Shown piece after piece: positions 45,504 through 56,332 of a DNA stretch of 64,000 nt. Origin of the DNA: Guadua angustifolia (taxonomy: Eukaryota; Streptophyta; Magnoliopsida; Poales; Poaceae); assembly GCA_036346375.1 (NCBI GenBank), contig CM070520.1, positions 49,681,854 to 49,745,853 on the forward strand, in the 5' to 3' direction. The notes beneath the pieces are model-generated. The model saw only the letters and a program-made list of their open reading frames with translations, was not told where the DNA came from and did no database searches. A program made the translations under genes and the position numbers. How positions within the stretch are numbered: position 1 is the stretch's first letter; every line of letters begins with the position of its first letter.

Positions 45504-46082
45504 CATAAGAACGTCATCTTTGATGAGAATAATATTTTGATATATAAGAATGCAAAACGCGTCACCGTGTATCAGTAGAGGAACTCGAATTTTTTTACTA
45601 GAGATGCACATTACACACAATGACGGACTCGGGACAAAATCAGAAGATCAGGCTGGTAGACTACACTAATCGCTGGGACCCCCCGCGTTTTCGTCTTCAT
45701 TGGAAATATCACACCTGTGACAGCCGCTTCTCCTTCTGTCCTTCAGTCATTCACACTCTCAGCTTCTCTCCGTCGCCCCTGATTGTTTAGAACTACATTT
45801 TAAAAATGAAGATAAGCTAGAACTACATTAATTTTTGCAATCTAGTCTAGACAGTCTTCTCCTTTATTAATATCGTTGGTTTAGATAAAGTATCCACACA
45901 AACAACTCATGTTATAACACTCTTCATGACATTTTGCCAACGCTACGTGTAAAAACCCTAGTGGGTCGAATCGTACACACACAACTTTACCACACTACCA
46001 AGAGAAGTTCACACACTAAATTTCATCATAGTTCATATAACCATAATGTAAAAAGAAAAAAAAAGAAAACTAATAATATCAT

Positions 46083-46804
46083 CTTTACCGAGATATTTTT
46101 TTAAAAAAATATGAACTCACCTAATAATTCAACATAGATTCACATCGGCCCACTTGTCAGCGAAAGCATGTAAAAGAAGATCTCGTCGGCACAAAGTAGC
46201 TTTTTTTTTTTTGGGGGTCTTTGAACTTTTGGCAAAGAAAACCACAGCAATCGCTGTAACTGAAAGCGAAGGAAAGATAGAATCCAACGGAAAGAGAAGT
46301 TGTTGCCCCCGAGGGGAAATTGCTTCTCGATTGTCAAAAGCCATTCCGTTCTACCGTCCCGGCTGCCCCTCAACCGCCTACATGGTAACAATCGCCAACA
46401 TCTAGAAGCCCATGACTTCCGGACACCCAACGGAGTCTTCTCTCTCTCATGTGCATGCAGTGACGCGAAATATGATTTTGACGGCAGAAGATTTTAATCT
46501 CAAAACGCCTCAAAATCTTACTGACTAATTAACAGGTTCTAGAAACAGCAGAGAGAAGCTACAAGTTAGAAATAAATAGCTTAGTTAATCTCTGTCGCGT
46601 AGAGGCAGTAGCACTGCAGCAGTAGTCCAGTTCACCACGGATCATTTTTAGGAATTCGAGGATTTGCCATTCCAAAGATCATCCTCACTTCAAGGATTGG
46701 AGATTTGAGGTGGAAAGATCGATGTTACGGCTCAACTCAAGCATTTTCTGACGAGCGAGCGAGAAAGGTAGCATCGCCATCACGTCAGTGTTTTCCATCG
46801 TTCT
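46083..46804. other. Unassigned intergenic sequence
   Basis: A T tract (46200-46212) followed by GGGGG and unremarkable single-copy-looking sequence. No gene is supported. Confidence 0.3.
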
Positions 46805-47056
46805 TGGCATGGCACGCCGTTAGACATCTGTGTGGTAGGTAAATTTTACGCTGCAGAACGTAATCTATAATTTTCTGAACAATCGAATTGCATGCCTAGC
46901 TATCATCTTATTGCCATCGCGTCTCGGGCTCGTTGACATGGCACGCCGTTAGGCATCTGTGTGGTAGGTAAATTATTACGCTGCACAATGTAATCTATTT
47001 TCTGAACGATCGAATTGCATGCCTATCATCTTGCCATCCCGTCTCGGGCTCGTTGA
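46805..47056. repeat. Tandem duplication of about 125 bp
   Basis: Units at about 46805-46935 and 46936-47056 share GGCATGGCACGCCGTTAG, CATCTGTGTGGTAGGTAAAT, CGAATTGCATGCCTA and GTCTCGGGCTCGTTGA. Confidence 0.92.
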
Positions 47057-47096
47057 TTCATCCGGGATTGTTAGTTTGGTTATATAAAAAGGAAAA

Positions 47097-47471
47097 ATAT
47101 CCTGTGCAATCACCCTCTCTCGAAACTACCGTGCAACTGAACTAAAAAAGTTTCAAAAAATCTGAAAAAATCATGGATATACATCTCAACTTACCCCACC
47201 TACATATAAAATTTCATGATCAAATTCGTCCTACGCTAGCAGTTACAAAAAAGACAAATTCAGCATGAATAGTGATTTTTTACTGTTCATCACTATTCAT
47301 TTTTGCTGTTTGTTTTTTTCATATCTTTCAAATGCGATTGAGTTTCAACTTCAAATTTTGCAGGGTTGTAGAGGTTCACCTCCCTACATATGGTAATTTT
47401 TTGAGAATTTTTCAAAACTTTTTTTAGTTCAGTTGCACGGTGGTTTCACGGAGGGGGGTTGCACCGGATAT
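47097..47471. mobile_element. MITE with terminal inverted repeats of about 70 bp
   Basis: The left arm (47097-47168) and right arm (47404-47471) are complementary over about 70 bp with a few mismatches. Shared words include CCGTGCAACTGAACTAAAAA. The long arms resemble Mutator-type MITEs, but a 9-bp target duplication is not clear. Confidence 0.7.
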
Positions 47472-47518
47472 GTTGCCATATAAAAATGTCGCAGTTGCGC
47501 ATATATGTTTGCGACTTA

Positions 47519-47749
47519 GTATCTGTTTGTTTTTACTTTTGATTTTAGATTGACTCCAAAAGTAGAATTAAAAACAAATAGTCCGATTTTAGAATTTGAT
47601 TATCACAATCCAGCCCACTCATATACACTAGAATTCACAATTACCTTTATATGTGCATTTGGATTTCAACTTTTAGAGAATCAACTTGTCTACAACCATA
47701 ATTCAGAATCAGTTTTTTATAGAATCCAAAGCAAAAACAAACATACCCT
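47519..47749. mobile_element. MITE-like inverted-repeat element
   Basis: GTATCTGTTTGTTTTTACTTT at the left and AAGCAAAAACAAACATACCC at the right are imperfect complements. Confidence 0.6.
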
Positions 47750-48430
47750 TGATTCCTTGTATTGCAACTTTTAGAAACAACTACACCACATATATAATTG
47801 AACTACTGTAGCATTCCGACAATTTAACATTTCAGCTATCTTCCACACCGGAAAAACACATTCAAATTACCTGTTTTCAACTTGATTTCAATTTTTCATG
47901 ATCATTTGCATTCAAGGAGTGGTAGCATTATGGTAGCACCCAGTACGTATTCTCGTGTGGAGGAGACATCCTATCTGCATTTATACAGATGTTATACAAG
48001 GGAAGGGCACGTCAGGTGATCACAACCATCCGAGAAAGAAAATACTACGGAGGGTTCATTGCTTTGAAAAGAAAAGGTGTACACAAACATCATTCAATCG
48101 GAAAGCTGGCCAGTACAGATCAGACATCCAACGACTCAAAGCTTGTCGCATTGATTCACGCAGGACGCTACGATGGTCATATGTAAATGTTGCAGTACAA
48201 AACCTCTTCTGTAAGGAAAACCTCGTACGGTGTTGCCCCGGAGGGACGAGGATCCGGCGTAGTCTCGTGAGGACTATAACTTAAGCAGTCTTTTTCGGAC
48301 CATTTGATAAAAAATAATGGTCCAGATTTTTCGTAAACAGTACCAATTTTTTCACTACATGAAAATATCGTAGAAACACGCTATTTACTAATCGGACCGA
48401 TTCGTGGATCAGGTCAGATGATCCACACCT
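47750..48430. other. Upstream region of the host gene, no feature resolved
   Basis: There is no transposon end or convincing coding frame; short open frames at 47955-48284 show no known pattern. Confidence 0.35.
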
Positions 48431-48440
48431 ACAGAGACTA

Positions 48441-48447
48441 TTTAAAT
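48441..48447 (+). promoter_or_regulatory. TATA-like box of the host gene
   Basis: CTATTTAAATTAC lies about 375 bp upstream of the chosen ATG. The 5' leader after it is rich in CT, ending in a CTCTCTCTGTGTGTGTGG stretch just before the start codon, typical of grass genes. Confidence 0.45.
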
Positions 48448-48458
48448 TACAGTTCCGG

Positions 48459-48502
48459 TAGAGACTGCACCGGATTCTGGTAGAGACTGCACCGGATTCT
48501 GG
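48459..48502. repeat. Perfect 22-bp tandem duplication at the promoter
   Basis: TAGAGACTGCACCGGATTCT plus GG occurs twice without a gap or mismatch, 18 bp downstream of the TATA-like box, so it overlaps the expected transcription start. Confidence 0.95.
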
Positions 48503-48816
48503 TCATGCACGGAGTGGACCTGGCAAAGGCTGTGCAACATTTGCACGCATTTGCGTTCGCCGTGCTCCTGGCGCCGAATGCAGCAACGCAGTAATTCACG
48601 AGCCTTTAAAAACTGGCGGCAACAAAGACCTTGCAACCCAATGCGCCCACCCGCCATCGCTGTCCACACCTCCTCCTCCCCTTCTCTCTACCCTCCACCT
48701 CTCTCTCCTCCCGTGTTTGCGGCTATACGGCGCCATTATTACCGCCCAGCACTCCAGTCCTCTCTACTAGCCACCCTCTCCGCGAGACACTCTCTCTGTG
48801 TGTGTGGCGTGTAGAG

Positions 48817-51120
48817 ATGGCCATGCCGTCGGGGCATAGGCGAAAGGAGTTCAGCTTCCCAGGGGCTCGCCGGCGCGGGGGCAGAGCACGCGCTGCCGCC
48901 GAGACCGCCGGTGAACCTGATGGCGCCGCGCGCCGGGAGGAGGACTTCCGGTGGCTGCAGGCGTCGCGGCTCGGCTCGCCGGAATCTGGCTCCGGCGGCT
49001 CCGGGACTCCGTCGCCGCAGCTCTGGGCGCACCACCACCACCGGCTCTACCCGGCATCCGCCGGCAGCTCCCCGTCGCGGGCGCAAGCCATCGCGGGCTA
49101 TCGCCGCGAGATGCTCGACCTCGTCCGCGGCCTCCCCGAGTCCGCCTACGAGCTCTCCCTCCGCGACATCGTCGAGTCCCCGTCCCCACATCCACTGCCG
49201 CCTCCACCGACCAGCGCCGCCGTGCGAGAGCAGGAGGAAGACGAAACCAAGAAGGACGTCGCGGCGGCCAAGGTTGACGAGGAGGCCCAGAGACAGAGCG
49301 GCGGCGGCGCCAAGAAACAGGGGAAGGGCAAGGCGAGGAAGCAGAGGACGATGGGGAGGACGCGGAGCCGGAGCCTGGAACGGAGCGTGAGCCTGGACAC
49401 GGGCCTGCTCATCAAGTTCTTCCTCCCGCTCTCCGTCGGTGGGAAGAAGAAGGTGTCGCCCAAGCCCGCCGCCGCCAAGGACGGCATGAAGAAGAAGAAG
49501 CAGGGGAAGAAGGAGAAGGCAGAGGAGGAGTGGTGGAAGAAGAGCGAGTTCAGCGAGGCAGGGAGCAGCAGCAAGACCAGTAGCACCAGCAGCAGCAGCA
49601 CAAATGGAAATGGCGGCAGCAATCCAAAAGCTCCAACCAGCAGTAGCAGCAGGTAATTAACTTCTTTAATTAGGTCTTATTTTAGTTTGTTTGAATATGT
49701 TAATAGCTTTGTATTTGGTTGAGTTAGATGCGAGCTAAGGTTGATTGAATTTCTTAGTTCTAGATTGGTTTTTCTCTGAATCTCATTCTTGACATGCTTA
49801 GGAATTGCTTGGAGTTTTCGTGAATTTGTTTCTGCATCAGAACGGCAGTTGAAAATTTTGGAATTTAAGAAGAAGCTGGCACATTTTCACTGTTTTAGAA
49901 TTTACCTTCATAAAGAAAATAAGGAAAAGCTTGGTTTTGTGATCAAACACCCCTTGTTGTTTTTTTTTTTTGACTAGTAAACCTTTTCTTGAGCCAGTAG
50001 CTTCCATGCCCTCCCAAATAGTGAATTGCACAAAGATTAAAGCACCACTCAATGGTGAATTGATGCAATTTACCCTTCCTTGATGGTGCTTTAAGATTTG
50101 TGCATGCCTGTGGGAGTGGAGAGCACGTAAGCACTGAGGCGGTTAGTTGTTCTAGAACATAATTTTTGGGGGAAAAAGACAGCCAAATTCTTAGGTCAGA
50201 GCCACACAGATAGCCGCATAAAAAATTTAAGGCTGGAGATGGCAATAGCCAATAGACTTGATCAAAGTATAACCCTTGTGTCAGCAAATACGTTTAATGT
50301 GAAAATTGTCTAGTTCAGACTGCTAAACCAGCCACAAATCGATCAACACGGCGAAGAGTCGTTGGTTGAAGTTGGTGCTTGTTCCATCCCAACCTAACTT
50401 AGCAAGTCAATTTCTACTTTTCAGCAGTCTTCTTGGCAAAAGGCGCCATGACTTCACATGATCATTTTTGAAGTCTTGTATTTGCTTTCTCATTGTGTTA
50501 AAATCCACAGATGTTTTGTCTCTGATTTAAGAAAAATTGCATATGGCTGTTAATGCTGATAATCTTGCCCTTGTTTAATGGAACGCCTAAGCATGTTTTG
50601 TTATGCTTTGGATTCCAATTTCCAAGCATCACCATAGCAATCAAAAGTATGGTTAGTGCTTGTTATCCCTTGAAATATGATCATCAATAAATTATTTCTA
50701 GTTTTGCTGAACTATCTCTGAATAGTGATACATCTTTGTAGGGTCATTTGAATAAGTTCAGGCACAGTTGGATGTTGCATGGAATCCAATCATACATCTA
50801 ATTTCTGATCAAATAAAGTTTGTGGGAACTTTCTTCATGTTGCCTACTTTCGTTCTTGTTCCTTTTTGAAAAGCTTAAGGCCGGCTTCTTGTCACCTGAA
50901 TCCAAATCATTGCATAAATGCTTTATGTCGTATTCAGCAGTTGCTAATCTAATCATCATCTTCCCACTAGGGACTAGAACATATCTAATTCAGCTCATGA
51001 CAAGATTTTGATAGCCAAACTTTCATGCTCTAACAAACTCTTCTTTGGTGCAGAAAGAGAATTGGATGCTATGGTTTCTTGAGGCCAAACAAGAGCAAAG
51101 ATGGAGTTAGCCGAGAATAA
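48817..51120 (+). CDS. Two-exon gene for a basic 300-residue plant protein of unknown function
   Basis: Exon 1 is 48817-49652, the intron 49653-51053 (AG|GTAATT ... TGCAG|AA) and exon 2 51054-51120. Joining keeps the frame and gives exactly 300 codons plus TAA. Visible parts are an acidic-aromatic patch (EEDFRWLQASRLGSPESG, residues 41-58), a segment around residues 95-120 (GYRREMLDLV, YELSLRDIVE), a basic stretch (KKQGKGKARKQR, 166-177), RSRSLERSVSLDTGLLIKFF (183-202), a Lys-rich stretch (224-234), a Ser-rich linker (249-278) and a conserved-looking end (KRIGCYGFLRP, 280-290). Lys/Arg clusters suggest a nuclear location. There are no membrane segments. I recognise the pattern of SLRDIVE plus a GCYGFLRP tail as that of a plant-specific uncharacterised family, but cannot name a function. 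An in-frame ATG at 48631 would add 62 residues, but that sequence looks like untranslated leader. Confidence 0.82.
49653..51053 (+). other. Intron of the host gene
   Basis: This 1401-bp intron begins GTAATTAAC and ends CTTTGGTGCAG. It is AT-rich, has a T tract at 49959-49970, and contains no transposon ends that I recognise. Confidence 0.8.
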
Positions 51121-51182
51121 TATAATGCCAAGGCCACCATCCAAAGGGAAATGACTCCCCTGATGATCTGTTCATATCAGCT

Positions 51183-51703
51183 AGGGTGGGCATTCGGTTT
51201 TTTCGGTGAAATCGGTTCGGTTTTAAATAATTCGGTTTTTGGAAACTGGCTACCGAATTTCTCGAGCTAAAATGAAAAACCAAACCGAATTAACCAAAAT
51301 ATTTCGGTTCGGTTAATTCGGTTAACCGAAATATGAATAAATATTAGGCACATTAGATTTAATCATTCTCATATCGCAACGCCGAGTAGGATAAACCCAT
51401 AAAGTATTCATAGATCATTACAGTATAAGCATAATAGAACATATGAATATACCAAACACATGCATAAATATGTTAGAACATGAGAATTGTTCAGTAGCTT
51501 TAGGAAGAATATTATAAAGTGGTATTGTACATGGACTATTTGGTTATTCGGTTATTTTGGTTTTTAGAAGCGAAAAACCAAACTGAACACCGAAAATCGA
51601 ATTATACTAAAATAAAAACCGAACCGAAAACTGAAAAAACCGAAATAATCAGTTAATTTGGTTCGGTAATACAGTTTCGGTTTAAAAATGCCCACCTCCA
51701 AAT
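51183..51703. mobile_element. hAT-type MITE in the 3' flank of the host gene, TSD TATCAGCT
   Basis: The ends are AGGGTGGGCATTCGG and AATGCCCACCTCC with subterminal GGTTCGGTT/AACCGAA words. TATCAGCT occurs directly on the left (51175-51182) and right (51704-51711), an 8-bp duplication as expected for hAT. It starts 63 bp after the stop codon, so it probably lies in the 3' UTR or at the polyadenylation region. Confidence 0.88.
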
Positions 51704-51711
51704 TATCAGCT

Positions 51712-52073
51712 GATCAGCATGTCAGACCAATAGGGAGCTCATGCAATGCAAGCACCAACTTTGCATACGTAAATTGATGCAAGATGCTTGCAATGACTGA
51801 TCATATACAAAATAGTTTCATCTTGTCCATGGGAAAGGAAATCTATGTTTCCATCTCTGTGCTACACCAGTGAAGGCGTAATCTAGGCTAGTATGACTGG
51901 TTCACACACCAATACAGAGAGTAATGTTGAGAAATGCATTGAACAAGTCACATCCGGCAACGACATTACTGGAGTCATTTGTTTGCCGCATCTTCTGAAA
52001 CAGTCACACCTCTTGTCCTATCCTCTGTTTGTACATGCCCTAATGTAATCTTTTCTGTTAGTAGTTATCAATT
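51712..52073. other. Downstream flank of the host gene
   Basis: This may include the displaced 3' UTR end. No other gene is seen. Confidence 0.3.
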
Positions 52074-52075
52074 AG

Positions 52076-52093
52076 AGAGAGAGAGAGAGAGAT
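52076..52093. repeat. (GA)n microsatellite
   Basis: Nine GA units lie in the downstream flank of the host gene. Confidence 0.9.
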
Positions 52094-53660
52094 TGTGGAG
52101 GATGACGCACCAAGGCAGCAGTCCACTTTGTATAGTTTTCTTTTCCTTTAGTGAATTTGCCTTTCTTGACAAACTTGTGCTTACCAGATGCCAAATGATC
52201 AACTAGATCTCAAGATATATTTACTCCTAATATATTTTTGAAGTCAGTGTACTATAGTTTTTTTTTTTTTTGCTTAGCATGATACCTGCTACCTAACAAT
52301 GTAGGATAAACATGGCCTGCTTTTAGCCTTCATGATTTGAGGAATGGAACGGAAAGAACAGATTAGTTGAACAGACGGTGTTGCTTTGCAATTGAATTGT
52401 TTGTGTAGTGTGGAGGCAAGTGGAATCCAGCCACTTAGGTTTCTAATTAGCTTAGGTCATCAATCAAGAGAAACTTGTTATTTCCATTCACTTGCCATTT
52501 GAATTTAAAAAATATGTTTCATTGAATGACATTTTTGCCAGCTCCAAGGAATGAGTTCCGCATTCGATGAAAATTATCTAAAACAATTAGTCCATGAAAC
52601 ATGACATGGACTGAAAAATGGAGAAAAGAGGTCAATCGAACCATATCAGCAATCTTTCTGAAAATAACAAGATATCAGCAAAATTGCCACCTTTTTAAGA
52701 AGACATGGGGAAAGAATCAGACTGTGCCTCATTCCGGATCGTAATCGGGAACTGTAAGCTAATTAGCCGTCGTACAAGCCAGATTCGTGACAGAATCACG
52801 GAACAGAGGAGAAAAAAATCAGAGTTGGATCAAACGGAATCCTGTACGAACTACGAAGAAACTGCTTTCAGGAGACATTTGATGGCACCTCACAAATGGA
52901 ATTACTCCAATTATGTTGAGAGGCGAGTTTGATCTCTAATGTTTCACTGCTATTACTCTGAGATAATTACACTGATCTCTGCATATTACCTAACAAAATA
53001 TTAGGTGCACCCGATACTAGTTAATAAACTGCGCTCAAAATGTTGCAACAGAAAAATAATTAAAGACTAAAATGAAAACTTATTACAATACATTGCCACG
53101 TAAGACTTCAAGTCCAAAAATACAGGGTCCTACATAATATTTAATACAACAATAGTTAATATACATAAACTCTACTATACCGAGTGGATCAACGATCGCT
53201 GTCGTATAGTCCATTATTTCACCCAATCCTCCTGATTGTGCTCTGCCTCCTCGTCACCTTGACCTTGCGTGTGATCCTAAATCCATGCCTCGTAGGTGGA
53301 CCATAAGGATTGACTTCTAATCAAAGAGAGAGTTAAGCAAAAGTGCGTACAACGTACTTACCAAGCATTAATAACAAAATGCATCATAGGAATCTTTCCA
53401 CTATCCATCCTATGTACATCTCTCTCTCAAATCCATTTTTAGGAAAATAGGATTTTATTATAAAAATTTTGGTTTCGTATTTTAATTTTTGAAATTACTA
53501 CTAGTACTTATATATGAGGCAGACTTAGCTTCTGTAGCCTCCAATCCAGAAAACATGCATGAATTCAACATTTGATCTTGAGCAGGTTTATACCACTTTA
53601 CCTATAGTGAACCTAATCTCAGTTGAGAACCCAGAATATTTATCTCTGGGTTCTTGAAGA
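52094..53660. other. Unassigned sequence, possibly including the 3' side of the CACTA element
   Basis: No full gene is visible. On the minus strand near 53275-53215 a short frame encodes DHTQGQGDEEAEHNQEDWVK-stop, and a splice-donor-like TGG|GTAAGTACG lies near 53363. These could be the end of a CACTA-encoded gene on the same strand as the TNP2 fragment, but this is weak. Confidence 0.3.
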
Positions 53661-53674
53661 GCGAGCTTGAAGCT

Positions 53675-54003
53675 ATCAAGAAGATTGCAGACTACAGCGA
53701 TAGTAACTTGGCAGGCGATGTAGATGATAGGAAAAGCACAAGCAGTAAGGCGATGCAGATGACATGAAAAACACATGCAGTTTGGTGTTCTACTTCGATG
53801 GGAACATAACCTCTTAGGCATCTCAAAAACAAAAAAACATGGCACTGTCGACATGTGAAGCTGAGTTCATAGCAGCCACGACAGCAGTATGTCAAGGCAT
53901 ATTGTTACGAAGCGTGCTAAGTGAGGTAACAGAAGAAGCACCAAATCTAATCATATTGTACATTGACAACAAATCAGCAATCACACTGATGATGAATCCG
54001 ATG
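53675..54003 (+). pseudogene. Ty1/copia RNase H fragment
   Basis: The plus strand encodes DYSDSNLAGDVDDRKSTS, then (after an imperfect 35-bp internal duplication at about 53710-53782) LVFYFDGNITS with a stop, ASQKQK, and MALSTCEAEFIAATTAVCQG. LYIDNKSAITLMMNP follows. These are the conserved blocks of copia RNase H. The fragment stops abruptly at about 54003, where CACTA sequence in the opposite orientation begins. Confidence 0.88.
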
Positions 54004-54775
54004 TTGTCATCGCCACGCTTATACCGAGATGCCTTGCAAACGGGACACACATCTAAATTTGCAAACTCATTGCGATACAATATGCAATCGTTTGGATATG
54101 CGTGTATTTTCTGCACTTTCAGTCCCAACGGACAAACAACCTGTTTGGCCTGATACGTGGTTGCTGGCAACATGTTACCTTTTGGAAGGACATCTCTAAA
54201 GAAATCTAACAGCTCTGTGAAACTCTTATCGGACCAACCATTACTTGCCTTCAACTGCAGCAGCGTAAGCACAACATGCAGATTTTTGAGCTCCTCCTTG
54301 CAGTCCGAGTACAAGGGTGTTGTAGAATCCTCTATCATACGCTGAAACTTCTGAAAATTTCTTTTACTCGTGAGGTCCTCCTCCCTATCATGCAACATCT
54401 GTTCTAGATCATCTTCATGGTTATCGATGAACGTGTCTTCATGGGTGTCGACGAACATATTTTCGACCGTAGTCGAGTCGTTGTCTTCATCATCATCAAT
54501 TAGATGCCCTTCACGTACAATCTCATCTTCACTGTGCTCGGTCCGACAGGTATAGGTAGGCTTGAAACCCCTTCGAAGCAAGTGTGCACGGATTGCCTCA
54601 AGGTTAGAAAATTACTTCTCATTCTTGCAATCGACGCATGGGCAACATATATAGTCCATCAGCTTATTTGACTTGTACGCCGCAGTCACGCTTAGAAAAC
54701 TAGTCACACCGTTAAAGTACTCTCTATCGCGACAAATTCGCTTCATACATCCATCTTCGCCAATCTACAAATATT
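54003..54775 (-). pseudogene. CACTA (TNP2-type) transposase, N-terminal part
   Basis: On the minus strand an acceptor-like TTTGTAG near 54770 precedes a transposase-associated domain (REYFNGVTSFLSVTAAYKSN, CCPCVDCKNEK-stop-FSNLEAIRAHLLRRGF). An acidic linker and the TNP2 start follow (LLQLKASNGWSDKSFTELLD, VLPKGNMLPATTYQAKQVVC, PLGLKVQKIHAYPNDC, CPVCKASRYKRGDDN). One in-frame stop (near 54615) interrupts it. The frame ends at the junction with the copia fragment, so the catalytic part of the transposase is missing. Orientation agrees with the CACTA terminus at 55749. Confidence 0.88.
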
Positions 54776-55749
54776 TATAACAAATAAAATCTCAAGAATC
54801 AATAAGTGCTCACAAATTATTTTATTCATTTAATTTGTTATGTAGTGCTAATTAATCTAGAAATTTTCATTAATTATAAATCTATATCCAAATCTTGATT
54901 GTAAAATCAATTAAATAATTGCTATTAGTTATATATAATGGTCCATCCAAAGAATTTACATTACTTACGTATATTAAATTAACATACACCTAAATAAAGA
55001 AACAATTTTAAGTAATTAGATTAAACAATAGTTAATTATGAAGTGCTATCATATTTAAATTCAATCAACGATAAATGCAATCACTAATTTAGTCCTCTAA
55101 ATACTTAAATTCGACCTACATCATAATCTCACCAATCACTATACATATAAAAGTTGGTGATTTCAAATCTAGCCTCTAAATTAGAGCTCTAATTGTATTG
55201 ATTATACAATCAATAATTCTCACAACCTACAACAATATAGAACGTAATATCTAACTAAATAAACTACCAAAGAAATGTACATCAAGATACGAATCTTAGA
55301 TTACGAGTTAGAAACGAATTCCACTAAATTTGAGAGCAAAAATTCGCTCCCTCTCCACCCCAACCGAGCAAGAACAAAGCTCCTCTCTGTTCTGGACAAG
55401 TTGGGGAAGGAAGCCGGGATATATATAATGCCACATTATCACTACCGGCTTTTTCTCTAGAACTAGCAGTAATATATCACTGCCACTTCTATCTCTAAAT
55501 CTGGCAGTGATATCGCTGTCGTTTCCCGTGTAAATCTCGTTATCATTGCCGGTTATACTATTGAACCGGTAGTAATACATCACTGCCAGTTCTATCTCTA
55601 AACCCGACAGTGATATTGCTGTTGTTCGCTAAAAATATATCGTTTTATCACCGCGGCTGAATTTAGAACCGCAATGATAAGATTATCACCGCCGACTCGG
55701 CCAACCTGGCAGTGATGGGGAGTCACGGATAAATCAATCTGTAGTAGTG
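54776..55749 (-). mobile_element. 5' end of the CACTA element with subterminal repeats
   Basis: The right end reads CTGTAGTAGTG on the plus strand, that is CACTACTACAG inward on the minus strand. The adjoining 310 bp (55440-55749) holds repeated words of the type ATCACTGCCAG, TTCTATCTCTAAA and GGCAGTGATAT in both directions, the expected subterminal transposase-binding array. 54790-55430 is AT-rich untranslated sequence. No opposite CACTA terminus was found to the left. Confidence 0.82.
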
Positions 55750-56057
55750 GTGGTTGCCTCAATTTCACCCTGGCTTGGAAGGTATATGTGGAACCCATGG
55801 TCAAACCCGTCTGAAACCACAAATGTACGCACACACATGTTTGCATTTCCCCTGCACACGTATATGTACCCGTTTGGCGGTTTATATTAGTGAGCACGTA
55901 TGTCTAACACGGAATTGAACGCAGACGGGCTGGGATGCACGATGACACCCCTGCCAACTGAGCGTTTGCACTCCTGCCAACTGAGCAACGCTGGTTTCTC
56001 AAGTCACTCAGTTCAGGTAAGTGACTAAGTGTGAGCGAGCAAGTGTTGTCTACTTAA
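55750..56057. other. Unassigned spacer
   Basis: A short direct repeat (CCTGCCAACTGAGC, twice, about 55950-55987) is the only structure noted. Confidence 0.4.
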
Positions 56058-56332
56058 GGGCTGTTTGGTTACTGTCTCACACGAGTTTGATCATGGAAGT
56101 CTGCACCGTCTCAGCCTGGTTTCGGAGAAACAGTCATAAAACTCGTTTCCTACGAGCCTCACTGCGAGTGCTTTGTGCATCGTGCTAGCCTAACATCCGC
56201 GCCGCGCGCAGGCAACCAAACAGCTATCTTCCATACGTAAGTGCAGGCTTACGCGATACAACGAGCAACCAAACGTTGATTCCCTGGCTCCCGTGAATCT
56301 TGCCACGTGGAACCAGGCAACCAAACAGCCCC
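56058..56332. mobile_element. Tourist-like MITE
   Basis: It starts GGGCTGTTTGGTTACTG and ends CAGGCAACCAAACAGCCCC, with TTAA on both sides (56054-56057 and 56333-56336). Confidence 0.78.

Larger units (their letters stand above)
43946..45689. mobile_element. 1.7 kb insert in copy 2
   Basis: Copy 1 is continuous across this point (about 12445-12460). The insert contains a hAT-like element at about 44518-45118 and a MITE-like inverted pair at 45279-45503. The remainder is AT-rich without coding content. Confidence 0.6.
24512..46082. repeat. Segmental repeat, copy 2, expanded by insertions
   Basis: This is the collinear partner of 9160-13036. Its homologous parts are 24512-25118, 26464-27800, 43134-43945 and 45690-46082. 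The gaps are a solo copia LTR, a Sirevirus-like copia fragment that itself contains a full gypsy element, and a 1.7 kb insert with two MITE-like elements. Homology fades at both outer ends within a few tens of bases. Confidence 0.85.

Noticed and set aside
48631..48816. In-frame upstream ATG extending the host protein by 62 residues
   Set aside because: The added residues are low-complexity Pro/Ser/Leu from a CT-rich leader; the ATG at 48817 starts a more protein-like sequence. It cannot be excluded without transcript or conservation data.
48739..49622. Minus-strand frames of 108-158 residues opposite exon 1
   Set aside because: They are shadows of the GC-rich host exon; the plus strand has the consistent gene model with splice sites.
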